DNA of 64,000 bases from Blastomyces gilchristii SLH14081 (GCF_000003855.2 NW_003101676.1:2490796-2554795), one strand, 5' to 3'; counted from the first letter of the stretch, positions 34,741 through 49,422 are shown. The notes: generated by a model not told the origin, from the sequence alone. Numbers and translations: made by a program.

Positions 34741-35223
34741 GATATAACATCTTCTACTGCTGTTCTGTATACTCTTAAGCTTAGTGAGATGATCATTCAA
34801 TATCTGAAGTTATATGCAGAAGTCTTCATAAGTCTGATCTTTATTTACACTTATGAGAGTCTGTAGAAGTTTGAAAGTTAGTGCCTTCTTAAATATACTA
34901 ATCTTAATTCAATTCTCTCAAGATTGATCACCTACTTCTGGAATCTTGATGTTGAAATCAGGAATGAATATTGTGAGAGAAGTATTTCTCTATCAGACAC
35001 TCTGTAACTAATCTAATATCTTCTATTACATAACAGTGTCTCAAAACACAACATTGAGATGTTTGATAATATTGTCAGATATATATAATGCTGATTCACA
35101 TGTCTTCATTTATGAATGAAACTTCTATCTTATGTAGTTCTTTAATCAATCATTGATATATCAATCTTGATTAGTTAATGAACTAATGACATCTTCATCT
35201 TCACTTAGTTTTACAAGCATTTC
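34741..35223 (-). pseudogene. Gypsy copy E, gag fragment 1
   Basis: Minus-strand gag sequence matching 39575-40070 of copy D, but more decayed. It is bounded on the left by the H3 end and on the right by gypsy D, which entered at the duplicated atttc (35219-35223, 40901-40905). It continues at 40901 once D is removed. Confidence 0.78.
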
Positions 35224-35533
35224 TGTAAGAGGCCTACATCAAATAGATCGATATTATATTGATAGGTCTTATATAACAAAGAGAAAAACGTTAGAGAAGG
35301 AAAAGAAAGAGAAAGTGTGAGAATCAGTGATTGAAGTGAATATTTATAGATGTATGTAGTAGCGTACGCGGTGGAGCTTCGGAGCAGAAGAATCTGTATG
35401 TGTTTGTAGCAGCCGAGGATCAGTGATTGAGAATGGCTGAGAATCAGAGCATACACATTTGAGAATGAAGTGATTGAAATCTGTGAAGTGTAACAGAATA
35501 GTCTATATGATTGATCAGGCGCAGCCCGTCACA
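35224..35533 (-). repeat. 3' LTR of gypsy D
   Basis: 310 bp, TGTAAGAGGCCTACATC to GCAGCCCGTCACA (reverse complement of TG...CA). Followed by the reversed purine tract near 35534-35550. Confidence 0.94.
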
Positions 35534-38500
35534 TTAGTTCCTTCTTTTCAGAAGCAGTTCTCATCAGTCAAGAGTCTCTGTTTTGAATAATGTGAAACTC
35601 AGAGTTCAGGTCAGATGATCATACTCAACTCATTTCACAAGATATTGTCAGCTGTGACTGCAGAATCTCTTATTGAGAATATTCTCAATCTCTCACTCAA
35701 GCTCATTATCTTCTTCTATGATGTCTGACAGCTGTCAGTCAGAAGTCAGTTGAGAAGAAAACAGGTCAGTGACAGCACAGCAGAGCAAGCTTATATAAAA
35801 GATATCATGAATCTCTGATGATATGTCAAGATAATAGTTATGACTATCTAGAACTTCTATCACTTTATACTTAACATGGTGATAATTCAGTGTATAAGAT
35901 GAATATGTGATCTGTATATTCTTAAGATTTAATTATATCAGATCTTCTATATTATATTATTCAGCAGAGTCTCAGTGAACATTGATTCAATCTTCTTAAT
36001 TCTATTTAGCACTCATCATGAAGGCCTCTGCTCAATCATAAGTGTCTCAGAGCTTCATTACTATATTGTCAGTGATCTGAATTATACTGCAGAGTTTCAG
36101 TGTGAAATGTATAATTTCTAGAAGATTCAGTACTTTCATATGATATCTGTGTGTGAGAAAGAACAGGCTTATATCTGTTGAAATGACATCTCAATCATTG
36201 ATAGTGATCTCTGCATATAGAAGAAGATTATATCAATTGTCTTATAAGTGATTACAGAACTTATGAAGATAATTCTTCACAGTCTGAATTGTCTGTTCTG
36301 ATGCATTATTAGTCTCAAGATAATAGATAGTTGACAGTCAGTATATAATCTTGAGAACTTGACAGATTCTTATTCAGAGAGTGCTCATAAATTAACAGTC
36401 TTAATCTGATACTATAGATCTCAGCAATTCATGCATCTGATAGAATGAGTGCTGTAGAAAAGCTTCAGTGACTTGTTCAGTATTTATTTTATTACAAGGT
36501 TTCAATATTATATCTTTGCTCAATTAATTTATAATGATCAGAATGTTTCTACAATTCTTACTCTCAGAGAGATTGACAGTGAAGTCAATTATCACATCTT
36601 GTCAGATTCTATCAGAGATATTAAGCAGTTGCAGCAGATCTTTTCTACAGTTCTTTTATAAGATGATAGAAGAATAATAGTTGTAGTTTCAGACAAAGTG
36701 TCTGATACTGTTTAATATCTCAGATCAGTAGAATTCTTGAGAGATCATTCTATACAGTTATTCACAGCCTGAATAATCAGTTATATATGAATCATACATC
36801 TCTTGCATTATCTGAGTGTATAAGGGTTTGAAGTGAGCAACTCAGTATCATTCACAGAATTATAGAGTGTTATTATCATTAATTGAACATTCTGAGATAT
36901 CAGTTCTTATACATAGTTCTGAGAAGAATTGAGATGCTTCTTGATATACTGCTTCATTGAGTGCTTAGAGAAGTTTATCAGTTTAAGCTGTTATATGCCA
37001 TAATTTATCTAGTCTAGATTTGAAAGAAGTTGAGATATCAGTATCAGTATCAGTGTCAGTATCAGTTCAGAGAGAAAGTGTTCTAATCAGAGAAGTGTGT
37101 ATAGTATCATGAGTTGTTTCATTTTAATTAACTAATATCTTCATATCTAGAAGCTGATGTTCTCAGTTCATTCAACAGATGTCTGCTACATTGAAAGGTA
37201 TATCTTACTCTCATTATAAGAGAGTATCTGTCATTGAGTTCTGACTGCTGAGACAGTAGTGTATTGTAAAATGAAAGTGACTTAAGAACTCAGATCATTA
37301 TATCTGTTATTCAGTGAGTTTACAGATAGTTATAAAGTATTTGAGATTCTTATAATCTATGATTATCTCAAATTTGAAGACACTTTGAAGTTCAGAATCT
37401 CATTCTTCTAAACAGTTTATGATCATGAGAAGTTCCTTGTCATAGATCTCATAATTACATTCAGTGAGACTCAGTTTCTTAGATAGAAAAACACATGATT
37501 ATAGAACATCTTCATCATCATATTATAATATCACTTCTTCTATTATATAGTCAGAGAAATCAGTCTCAACAACTGTCTTATGATCAGAATTGAATGTTAT
37601 TAGCAGAGAGATATCAATGAACATCTTCTTTATCTGTATAAATGCAGCTTCAGTGTCTGCTGATCATTGAAATACTGAGTCTTTCTTAGTAAGATCTGTA
37701 AGTGATCTCATAATATCTGAGAAGTTTCATATAAATCACTGATAGAAGTTAGCAAATTCAATGAAGCTTTATACATCTTTCACAGTATGTGAAGCTTCTC
37801 ATTCAAGAATGACAGAGATCTTCTCAGAATTCATTCAAATCTTCTTATCAGCTTCTATAATGAAACCTAAGTATTTAGTACTCTTAACTTTGAAATCATA
37901 CTTGTTAATATCAATTAATAGTTCTGCTTCTCATAGTTGTTATAATACTCTTCATACATACTCTTAATACTCTTTTCTGAATTCATTGATAAAGATGAGA
38001 ATGTTATCTAGATAAGCAGATACAAACTTATCAAGAAAATCTCAGAGTGCTCAGTTGATATACTTCTGAAATGTACTGAGAATGTTAGTCAGTTCAAAGA
38101 ATGTGACTATTCATTCAAAGAGATTATAACATGTTTGAAATGCTGTAAGTCATTTATCTTCTTCAGTAAGATGAATCTTATGAAATGCAGTGATGACATC
38201 TAACTTTGTAAACTATTAAGCTCATCTGATCTGTGCTAGGATTTCATTGATAAGAGATAAGAGATATCAATCTTTCTTTGTCAATCTGTTCAGATCTTGA
38301 TAGTTCACACAGAATCAGAGTTCTTTATCTGACTTCTTTACAAAGAGAATAGAAGCTGCAGTGAAAGAGTTATTAACATATATGAATTTCTTATTCAACA
38401 GATCATTGAGTGTCTTCTGAAGAAGAAGAAGTTCATCTCAAGACATATTATAAAGAGAGTCTCATGATGACTCAGAGTTCTTATCATTCTTCTTTTCTAA

Positions 38501-40320
38501 CTTGATACTGTGATTCACTTCTGAGTCTTGTAAAGAAGATATATTCATAATATTATCTTATCAGAAGATATCTAGATATTCATGATAGTATTAAGAGAGT
38601 TTTGTGTGAGAATCTATTATTATAGTACAGAATAACTTTTCTAGAGCTTTCTTAATATCAGTCAGACTAATGAAATAGATTGATACATGATTCTGCTATC
38701 AGTAACTTTGTCAGTAACTCTGTCAGCAGTTTTGATAACTTCTTTTTCAGAGCATTTTATAAGTATTGACAGAGATCTGTATCAGATTCATAGTCTTGTA
38801 AATATCATCTTCATGAATTCTATCATTATTAGAGAATATTAAACTCCTGTTTCAAGTGTTTAATAAGATGCCTTATTCAGATAATCAGACAAGTTCTAAC
38901 ATCAGATTATAATCAAGATTATTAACTTCTTATGTATAGATATCTTTACACTGATATTCTCTGACATCTATGTTTAGTTTCATCATGTAACATGTGCAAA
39001 CATCTTTTGAATCATCAAATTCTGTGAGAAGTCAGAGTTTTGATAAGAAGATACACTGAAGATTATGACATCTTACAACTGAAGATTTTATCATTGTATA
39101 GTAACATAGATCACTGTCTATTATGACTTTTATATTATATATGTTATCAATCACAGTAGATACAAGAATTGCATTCATTGTTATTTTCTCTTTAAATCAT
39201 TGTCATCTGATCTCTTCAAGCTTCTGTTTGTGAATTTGAACAGAAGCTACTCTTTTCCCTGTTTCATCAGAGTATTCTTATAGTTATCTTCTGAATCTTC
39301 CTCTAATGTAATGTGAATGATGCGGACAGGCATTGATTCATTCTTCAAGTGAGAAGGCATGTAGGCTGATCAGTAGTTGAAAGTAATATGTTCTGATCAG
39401 TTACAGTTGATACACACTTAACATTGATATTGATCAGTGACTTCTTCAGAAGTAATCTCAGGAACTTAGAAGTCTATTTAAACAGCAGAAACTCTTGCTT
39501 ATGTATAGATATTTAAATCTATTCAGTTCATGACATCTGCATTATTGCTGTTCTTCAGTGCAGGTGTATGAGTTGCTAAGATGTAATATCTTCTATCACT
39601 ATTCTGTATACTCTTGAGCTTAATAAGACAGTTATTCAATATTCAGAGCAGTGTGTAGAAGTCTTCATAAGTCTGGTCTTTGTCTATGCTGATAAGAGTC
39701 TGTAAGAGTTTGAAAGTCAATGTCTTCTTAAGCATGCTAATCTTTATTCAATTCTCTCAAGATTGATTATCTGCTTCTAAGATCTTAGTGTCAAAGTCAG
39801 AGATGAATGTTGTAAGAGAAGTATTCCTCTATCAGATACTCTGTAATTAATCTAACACTTTCTATTACATGACAGTGTCTTGAAATAGAATATCAAGATG
39901 TTTAATGATGTTGTCAGGTGTTCATAACACTGATTTACATGCTTTTATTCATGAATAAAACTTCTATTTCACACAATTCTTCAATCATTCATTGATATAT
40001 CAATCTTGATTAATTAATGAACTGATGACATCTTCATCTACATTCAGTTTCATGAGCATTTTCATTCTTCATAATGAGTCAAGAGTGAGATTGAAAGTAT
40101 TGAAATATACAGAAGCATCTAAGCATTTCTTCAGCACTTTTGTATTCAATTCTGTAGATATTGAAATCACATGAGTTAATTGTTGAATCTCTTCATATTG
40201 AAGTTGTTAAGTTGCATGCATGTCTGCTATCTGTTGCTGTTGTAATTTCAACATTGCTTGAAGTCACTGTGACATCACATCTATGCTCGCGTTCAAGAGT
40301 TTCATATTATCATTAGACAT
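35515..40320 (-). pseudogene. Gypsy D gag-pol polyprotein (broken)
   Basis: Same architecture as copy A in reverse: gag ATG at 40320, CCHC knuckle region near 39395-39425 (last Cys changed to Tyr), protease, RT with a YLDD-type site near 38010-38025, RNase H, integrase, chromodomain, and a TGA stop at 35515-35517 inside the LTR. The longest surviving open pieces are under 70 codons. Stops replace mostly Arg, Gln and Trp codons. Confidence 0.87.
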
Positions 40321-40590
40321 GATTATATTATTTTGTCAGATGTATGATATCTGTGAAATCTGAAGAAGTGTAATCATATGAATATCTTATACATCTGAGA
40401 TGTCAGAACTCTCAGGTCTTTCACTGACATTCTCTTATTATAGAGCCAGGGCGACTGATGAGCAAGCTTCTATCTGAGAACTCAGTGTCCGCTTTAACTG
40501 ATTGTTTCTCTTTCTTACACATTGTTACACGTTCGGATATCTCTCAATGAATAATCATTCCTAATAAGGAGACAATGAACATTTTTTTAG

Positions 40591-40900
40591 TATAAGAGGC
40601 CTACACTAAATAGATCAGTATTATATTGATAAGTCTTATATAACAAAGAGAAAAACATTAGAGAAGGAAAAGAAAGAGAAAGTGTGAGAATCAGCAATCA
40701 AAGTGAATATTTATACGCGTATGTGGTGGTGTATGAAGTGGAGCTTCGGAGCGGAAGAATCTATACACATTCATGGTGGCTGAGAATCAGTGATTGAGAA
40801 TGGCTGAGAATCGGAGTGTATGCATTTGAGAATGAAGCAGTTGAAATCTGTGAAGTGTAACGGAATAGTCTATATGATTGATCGGGCGCAGCCCGTCATA
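40591..40900 (-). repeat. 5' LTR of gypsy D
   Basis: 310 bp; its ends are mutated to TATAAG and CATA by transitions. CpG words such as GGGCGCAGCCCG remain at the right. Confidence 0.94.
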
Positions 40901-41433
40901 ATTTCTAACCTTTATAATAAGTAGAGAGTGAGGTTAAAAGCATTAAAATATGTGAGAGTATCTAAGCATTTATTCAGTGTTTACATTGTATTTATATTCA
41001 ATTCTGTCAGTGTTAAGATAGTCTGTGTAGAAGTTCCTTGTTAAGATAATCATTAAATTTCTTCATATTAACATTGTTAAGTTGCATGGATATTAGCTAT
41101 CTGCTGTTGTTGTAATTTCAACATTGCTTAAAGTCACTATGATACTGCATCTATACTTGTGTGCAAGAGTTCTTTTATATAATTGATAGATATAGCGATA
41201 TTATTCATCAGATGTGTAATAGCTGTAGAATTGAAAGAAGTGTAATTGTATGAATATCTTATACATCTAGATATTAGAACTCTCAGGTCTTTCACTGATA
41301 TTTTCTTATAAGATCTTGTTATAAGGTCAGAGTGACTAGTGAGTAAGCTTCTATTTAGAGACTTGATATTCACTTAACTGATTGAAACTCAGTGTCTGCT
41401 TAACTGATTATTTCTCTATTTCTTACACATTGT
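40901..41433 (-). pseudogene. Gypsy copy E, gag fragment 2
   Basis: Matches copy D 40060-40545 (gag start region, Gln-rich segment). It is interrupted at 41433 by hAT H4 and resumes at 62852 with the leader and 5' LTR. It is more AT-rich than copy D, fitting an older insertion. Confidence 0.8.
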
Positions 41434-41799
41434 TAGACTGACCGTGTGACCGTGTCTGAGATCAGGATCAAACTTTACAGTTATTATATTATCTAAAAGC
41501 ATTACTTCTGATCATGATTTATACTCATTACATTGATTTCAAATCATGTTATTTCAAATATTAAAGATCTCAGATTTACTTTTCAAATAAAAATCTAGTC
41601 TCAGATAAAGAATATGTTTGAATTCTTAGTCACATTTTCATTCTGATCTCATTATTAAAAATGATATTAAATGAGACTATGAAATCATTTCTCACTTATA
41701 TAATATCATAACATAGTGCTCATTTGTTGAAAATTCAACAGAGAGTGTTATCAAATATCATTACTTTTCTACATAGATTATAATTAACATAATTTTAAT

Positions 41800-41912
41800 T
41801 ATAAAAAAAATGTAAAAACAAAAAACAAAACAAAAGCAAGAAAAAATCACAATAAAAAAAAAAGAAAAGAAAAGAAAAAGAAAAAAAGAAAAAATAAAAA
41901 TAAAAAAAATCA
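41800..41912. repeat. A-rich tract of hAT H4
   Basis: Nearly pure A with scattered G, C and T; counterpart of the T tract at 7846-7985 in H1. It gives a Phe-rich false ORF on the minus strand. Confidence 0.85.
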
Positions 41913-41922
41913 AGATCACAGA

Positions 41923-42428
41923 TAGACTGACCGTGTGACCGTGTCTGAGACCAGGACCAGATTTTTTGATAGTTTCATTACCAATTTGACTGATTCCATT
42001 ACACAGTTTTAACATTAGATAGTAGTCTCATACTGTTTCAGTGAGACTTACTGTCTACTCTTGTCATATTTTTCAAATGAGACCATGATTTCCACTTCTC
42101 AATTTAAATTATTTTTATTGCTTTAAATGACTTTAAATCTCATTTGAGTGTTACCAAAAAGTGTTACTTTTTAAAAAATTAAAAATAGTCTAAAAAAAAC
42201 CGTAAAATGTCTAAAAATAGTAACTTTATGCTAAGAATGGGACTAAATGGGACCAAATGAGACCACTTTCTCATTTTTTTCAAGTCATGGTTTCATTTTA
42301 AGATCTGATATATAGTCACTTTACATGTTTTTTTGATAGCCAGTCCCAGCGGGATTCACGCCAAGAAATGTATGGGACCAGACCAAATGAGATCAAATGT
42401 GAAATTCATGGTCCCGGCAGCCAGTCTA
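41923..42428 (+). mobile_element. hAT-derived MITE M3
   Basis: 506 bp, TAGACTG/CAGTCTA ends, perfect 8-bp duplication atcacaga (41915-41922, 42429-42436). It sits inside H4, a longer relative of itself. Confidence 0.94.
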
Positions 42429-42639
42429 ATCACAGAGTCATAGTACTTTCAAAATACTTTCTTCTCAGAGTTTTCACAATATCTATTATCAACTGTGTAT
42501 CTCTCACAGTGAGAATAATACAGCTGTGATAAGTCATTATCTTAATATCATCTAATAAATAATCAGTATATATCTGTATAAATGTGAATAATTAGAAAAT
42601 ATACACTTAAAAAGTGTTATCAGAGTGAACTCTGCTATC

Positions 42640-42957
42640 TGTGACAGGCTGCGCCTGATCAATTATATAGACTATTTCATTACACTTCACAGATTTCTAC
42701 TGCTCCGATTCTCGGTCGCTGATCCTCAGCTGAAAACCTACGGAATTTCTATTCTTCTGCCCCGAAGCTTCACTGTGTATGAAAACCTCTATTCTTCCGC
42801 CCTGAAGTTTCACTGTGTATGTCACTGTGTACATGTATAAATATTCACTTTGATTACTGATTCTCACACTTTCTCTTTCTTTTCTTCTCTAATGTTTTTC
42901 TCTTTGTTATATAAGATCTATATAATACACTGATCTATTCAGTGTAGATCTCTTATA
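42640..42957 (+). repeat. 5' LTR of gypsy B (duplication subtype)
   Basis: Starts TGTGACAGGCTGCGCC and ends AGATCTCTTATA, the last TACA mutated. Contains two copies of a segment of about 38 bp with TCTATTCTTCYGCCC (near 42745 and 42790). Confidence 0.93.
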
Positions 42958-43272
42958 CTAGAAAAATATTCATTGTCTTCTTATTAGAAATGATTATTCA
43001 CATATTATCTTCTTATTAGAAATAATTACTCACTGAGATATCTGAACATGTAATAATGTATAAGAAATAGAGAAACAGTTAAATAGTTAAGTGAACACTG
43101 AGTTCTCAGATAGAAGCTTGCTCATCAGTTACTCTGACTCTGCAACAAGATCTTATAAAGAGACTATTAGTAAAAGACCTGAGAGTTCTGACACTACAGA
43201 TGTATGAGATATTTATATAATTACACTTCTTCTGATTTCACAGATATTTCACATCTGATAAATGATATAATC

Positions 43273-46200
43273 ATGTCTACTGATAATATGAGAGAACTCT
43301 CAAATGCAAGTATAGAAGTGATATCACAGTGACTCTAAGCAATGTTGAACTTACAACAGTAACAGATAGCTGATATGCATACAACTCAACAACTTCAATA
43401 TGAGAAAATTCAATGATTAACTTAATAAGAAACTTATGCAATTTCAACATCTACAGAATTAAATATAAAAGTGCTGAAAAAATGCTTAGATGCTTCTACA
43501 TATTTCAATACTTTTAATCTCACTCTCTACTCATTATGAAGAATGAAAATGCTTGTGAAACTGAGTGTGAATAAAGATATCATCAGTTCACTAATCAATC
43601 AAGATTGATATATCAATAAATCATTGAAGAATTGTGTGAAACAGAAGTTTCATTCATGAATAGAAGCATGTGAATCAGTCTTATAAACATCTAATAATAT
43701 TATCAAATATCTTAATATTCTGTTCTGAGGCACTGTGATGCAATAGAAAGTATTAGATTGATTACAGAGTATCTGACAGAGAAACACTTCTCTTACAACA
43801 TTCATTTCTGACTTCAACATTAAAATCTTAGAAGCAGGTGATCAATCTTGAGAGAATTGAATAAAGATTAGTATGCTCAAGAAGATATTAACTTTCAAAC
43901 TCTTACAGACTCTTATAAGTGTAGATGAAGACTTAACTTATAAAGACTTCTACACACAGCTCTGGACATTGAATGACTGTCTTATCAAGCTCAAGAGTAT
44001 ACAGAACAGTGATAGAAGATATTACATTCACACACCCGCACTGAGAAATAACTCAGTCACTTATATATCTGCACTAAGGAATAACAACAATGATGCAGAT
44101 GCTATGAACTAAGTAGACTTGAATGTCTATATATAAGCAAGAGTCTTCACTGTCTGAACAGGCTTCTGAGTCTCTAAGATCACTTCTGAAGAAGTCACTG
44201 ATTAATATTAATAAGAAGTGTGTATCAACTGTAACTGATCAGAGCATATTACTTTCAACTATTTATCAGCCTATGTATCTCCTGACTTAAAGAATGAATC
44301 AGTGTCTGTCCGTGTCAACCATGTTACATTAGAGAAGGATTTGAAAGATAACTATGAGAATATCTCAATGAAACAGAGAAAAGATTAGCTTCTGTTCAAA
44401 TTTGCAAGCAGAAGTATGAAGAGATCAGATGATAATAATTTGAAGAGAAAATGATATTGAATGTGATTCTTGTATCTACTGTGATAGATAACATATATAA
44501 TATAAAAGCCATAATAGACAGTAGTCTATGTCATTACACAATGATTAAATCTTCAATTGTAAGATGTTATAATCTTCAGTGTATTCTCTTATCAAGACCC
44601 TGACTTCTCACAGAGTTTGATGATTCAAAAGACATTTACACTCATTACATGATGAAACTAAACATAGATGTCAGAGAACATTAATATGAAGATGTCTATG
44701 CCTACAAAGTTGATAATCTTGACTATAATCTTATACTAGAACTTGTCTAGCTATCTGAACAAGACATCTTATTGAATACTTAAAATAGAAGCTTAATATT
44801 CTCTAACAATGATAGAATTCATGAAGATGATATTCACAAGACTATGAATCTTACACAGATCTCTGTTAACACTTATAAAATGCTCTGAAATAGAAGTTAT
44901 TATCAAAATCACTGACAGAGTCACTGACAAAGTCACTGACAGTAAGACCATGTATCAATCTATTCTATCAGTCTGACTGATATCAAGAAAGCACTAGATA
45001 AGTTATTCTGTACTACAATAACAGATTCTCACACAAAAGTCTCTCAATAATATCATGAATATGTAGATGTCTTCTGATAAGATAATATTAGAAATATATT
45101 TTCTTTACAAGATACAGAGGTGAATCACAGTATCAAGTTAGAAAAGAAGAATAGTAAGAACTCTGAATCGCTGTGAGACTCTCTTTATAATATATCTCAA
45201 GATGAACTTCTTCTTCTTCAGAAGACACTCAATAATCTATTGAATAAAAAATTCATATATATTAGCAACTCTTCTGCTGCAGCTTCTATTCTCTTTGCAA
45301 AGAAGTCAAATAAAGAACTCTGATTCTGTGCGAACTATCAAGATCAGAACAGATTGATAAAGAAAGATTATTATCTCTTATCTCTTATCAATAAAACCCT
45401 AGCATGTATCAGGTGAGCTCAATGATTTATAAAACTAGATATTATCACTATGTTTCATAAGATTCATATCACTGAAGAAGATTAATGACTTACAGTATTT
45501 CAAACATGTTATAACCTCTTCAAATCAGTAGTCACACTCTTTGAACTGGCCAATGCTCTCAGTATATTTCAGAAGTATATCAACTGAGCACTCTGAGATT
45601 TTCTTAATAAGTTTACATCTGTATATTTAGATGACATTCTCATCTTCACTAATGAATTCAGAAAACAATATCAAGAATATGTGTGAAAGATATTACAATA
45701 ATTATGAGAGACAGAACTATCAATAGATATTGATAAGTATCACTTCAAAGTCAAGAGTATAAAATACCTAGGCTTTATCATAGAAGCTGGTAAGAGAATT
45801 TGAATGAATTCTGAGAAAGTCTCTGCTATTCTTGAGTGAGAGGCTTCATGTACTGTGAAAGATGTACAAAGCTCCATTGAATTTACTAACTTCTATCAGT
45901 GATTTATATGAAACTTCTCAGATATTGTGAGATCACTCACAGAACTCACTAGAAAAGACTCAGTATTTCAATAATCAGTGAACACTGAAGCTGCATTTAT
46001 ATAGATGAAGAAGATATTCATTAATACCTCTCTGCTGATAATATTTGATTCTGATTATGAGATATTTATTGAAGCTGTTTTCTCTGACTATGTCACAGAA
46101 GAAGCTATATTATAATATGATAATAAAGATGTTTTATAATTATACATCTTCATATCTAAGAAACTGAGACCTGCTGAATGCAACTTTGAGATCTATGATA

Positions 46201-48100
46201 AGAAACTTCTTATAATTATACACTGTCTAGAACAATGAGACTCTGAACTCTGAAGCATCTTTAACTTTGAGATAATCACAGATCATAAGAATCTTAAGTA
46301 CTTTAAAACTATCTGTAAACTCACTAAACAACAGATGCAATGATCTGAGTTCTTAAGCTGCTTTCATTTTACAATACACTACTGTTCTGACAGCTAGAAC
46401 TTGATAACAGATACTCTCTCACAACAGGAGCAAGATATGCCATCTGATGTAACATATACTTACTGAATAAACTGAGAGCACTGAGTCTTGAATCTGAAGA
46501 TACTAGTTGATCAAGATGAAAAAGCTTATGACACTATACATGCTTCTTCAATTAGAACTGTCACTAATATCTCAACTTCTCTCAAATCTATATTAGATGA
46601 ACTATGACATACAGCAGCTCAAACTGATAAACTTCTTCAAGCACTCACTGAAGCAGTATAATAAGAAGCACTCTGATTTTTCTCAGAACTATGTATAAGA
46701 ACTGACATCTCAGAATATTCAATTAATGATAATAACACTCTATGATTCTGTGAATAACACTGAGTCTCTCACTCTGAACCCTTACACATCTGAATAATAC
46801 AAGAGATGTATGACTCTTGTATAATTAGTTATACAGATTATAAATAACTGTATTAAATAATCTCTCAAGAGTTCTACTGATCTGAGATATTAAACAGTAT
46901 CAGATGTTTTATCTGAAACTGTAACTGTTATTTCTCTATCATTTTGTGAAAGAACTGTAGAAAAGATCTGCTGAAACTGCTTGATATCTCTGATAGAATC
47001 TGATAAGATATGATAATTGACTTCACTGTTAAGCTCTCTGAGAGTAAGAACTGTAGAAATGTTCTGATCATTGTGAACTGATTAAGTAAGAGTATAATAT
47101 TGAAACTCTGTAATAAGATGAATGCTGAACAAGTTACTGAAGCTTTTCTAAGAAGCTCATTCTATTGAATGCATGAATTGCTGAGATCTATAGTATTGAA
47201 TCAGAGCTGTTAATTTATAAGTACTCTCTGAACAAGAATCTGTCAAGTTCTCAAGATTATACATCATCTGTTAACTGTTTATCACTCTGAAACTGATGAT
47301 GCATCAGAACAGATAATTCAGATCATAAAGAATTATCTTCATAAGTTCTATAATCACTTATAAGATGATTGATATAATCTTCTTTTACACACTGAAGTCA
47401 CTATCAATGACTGAGATGCTGTTTCAACAGATGTAAGCCTGTTCTTTCTCACATATAAATATTACATGAAAGTACTGAATCTTCTAGAGATTATACATTT
47501 CACACTGAACCTCTGCAGTCTGATTCAGATCACTGATAATATAGTAATGAAACTCTGAGATATCTGTGATTGAGCAGAAGTCTTCATGACAAGCACTAAA
47601 CAGAATTAAGAAGATTGAATCAATGTTTATCAAGACTCTGCTGAGTAATATAAGATAGAAGATCTGATATAATTGAATCTTAAGAACATATAGATTATAT
47701 GTTTATCTCACACACTGAATTATCATTATATAAAGTATAAAGTGATAGAAGTTCTAGACAGTTATAACAACTGTCTTAACATATTATCAGAGATTCATGA
47801 TATCTTTCATACAAGCTTGCTCTACTGCACTGTCACTGATCTATTCTCTTCTCAACTGACTTTCAACTAACAGCTGTCAGGGATCATAGAAGAAGATAAT
47901 GAACTTGAATAGAAGATTGAAGATATTCTTGATAAGAGACTCTGCAGTCACAGCTGATAATATCTTATGAAATGAGTTGACTACAATTGTCTGACCTGAA
48001 CTCTGAGTTCTGCATTATCTGAGACTGCAGCCCTTGACTGATAAGAGCTATGTATGACTAAGAAAGAGAGAGCGGGCTAATGTGACAGACTGCGCCTGAT
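43273..48100 (+). pseudogene. Gypsy B gag-pol polyprotein (broken)
   Basis: gag ATG at 43273; CCHC region CINCNxSEHITFNY near 44219-44260, with a stop at the x and the last Cys as Tyr; protease near 44500; RT with a YLDD site near 45628-45640; RNase H near 46060; integrase zinc and core at about 46740-47330; chromodomain near 47905-48010; TGA stop at 48098-48100 inside the 3' LTR. All frames are interrupted. The longest open piece (43873-44112) is gag. Confidence 0.87.
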
Positions 48101-48398
48101 TAATTATATAGACTATTTCATTACACTTCACAGATTTCTACTGCTCTGATTCTCAGTCATTAATTCTCAGCTGAAAATCTATGAAATTTCTATTCTTCCG
48201 CTCTGAAGCTTCATCATGTACAAAAACCTCTATTCTTCCACCCCGAAGTTCCACCGTGTACATCATTATATATATGTATAAATATTCACTCTAATTGCTG
48301 ATTTCCACACTTTCTCTTTCTTTCTTTCTCTAATGTTTTTCTCTTTGTTATATAAGACCTATATATTATACCGATCTATTCGGCGTAGGCCTCTTACA
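48082..48398 (+). repeat. 3' LTR of gypsy B (duplication subtype)
   Basis: 317 bp, starts TGTGACAGACTGCGCC and ends CGGCGTAGGCCTCTTACA. Confidence 0.94.
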
Positions 48399-49289
48399 CT
48401 ATCACTTGAATAGTATCAAGAACAGAATACTGAAATCAATAATTCTCTTCATTAATTTCACAGATAAGACATGTAAAGATAATCTTGAGAAATATAAGAT
48501 TCTCTGACTTCTGGTAAAAACAGATCTCACAGAGAGACTTCATTTTCATAATATCAGAGACTGAGTATTATCAAAAAGTATTACTTTCATACAATATATA
48601 TATACTTACTGCAGCAATTCATTCTCTGCATATATGACTGAGAGTTACAGCTTTTTCACACTGCACAGCTCTTTCTGAAATACTACTGTCAGTTTGTAAC
48701 TTACATAGTCTCTCAGTTCAGCACATACTGTGCATATACAGCTCTGTATGCTGAGGCTGTATTGATTATTATAATCTGATGTGATACTCACTTTTTGTGA
48801 GCCATGTTTCATTTGATTGAGAGAGAGAGGAGAGGGACATAACTGCTGTTTTATTTGAGAAGAGAATGAGTAATTGAATCCGTAGAAGATAATTCAATTT
48901 CTTCTATATTTAAAATTTGATTAGTCTATACTCTTCAATTTAAGAGTTTCTGAGAGTGTTTTAATAGTTTTCATATCAGCTTGAAATTAGTGATTGATTG
49001 AAGAAGAGAAAAGAGAGAAGAAAGAAATAAGAATAACTTATCTTTATAATATAAAAAGAGAGAATTGCTGCAATCATTGACTCTAGTAATGAAGATCTGT
49101 TTTCTATATGTATCTCTGATACAGATTATATGATAACTGTATACAAAGAATATTAACAGTGCATGTATTAAATGAAGATGATGTTATTATATAATACTGT
49201 AGCTATTTCTGTACATCTCTGAAAGCTATTAATATTTTCTTTGAGTCTCTTTATATTTGATAAGTCAGTAATATATTTCAATGCACTTG

Positions 49290-49400
49290 ATCTTTCATTA
49301 TCATCATTATCATCATTATTATTATCATTATTATCATCATCATCACTATCATCACTATTATTATTATCATCATCATCATTATTATCATTATTATTATATT
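49290..49400. repeat. ATC/ATT microsatellite of hAT H4
   Basis: Reverse complement of the tract at 6640-6745 of H1; imperfect trinucleotide units. Confidence 0.85.
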
Positions 49401-49422
49401 ATTTCTGACTGTCTCTTCTGCC

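Larger units (their letters stand above)
35224..40900 (-). mobile_element. Gypsy chromovirus copy D, full length
   Basis: 5677 bp in reverse orientation with two 310-bp LTRs and a 5-bp duplication atttc on both sides. It lies inside the gag region of an older copy of its own family (E). Interior damaged throughout. Confidence 0.95.
42640..48398 (+). mobile_element. Gypsy chromovirus copy B, full length
   Basis: 5759 bp with LTRs of 318 and 317 bp and a perfect 5-bp duplication ctatc (42635-42639, 48399-48403). Same family as A, but its LTR belongs to a second subtype with an internal duplication, shared with the solo LTR at 62250. Confidence 0.95.

Noticed and set aside
41761..42015. Phe-rich 84-codon frame that looks like a membrane segment
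   Set aside because: Produced by the A-rich tract at 41800-41912 and running into MITE M3.
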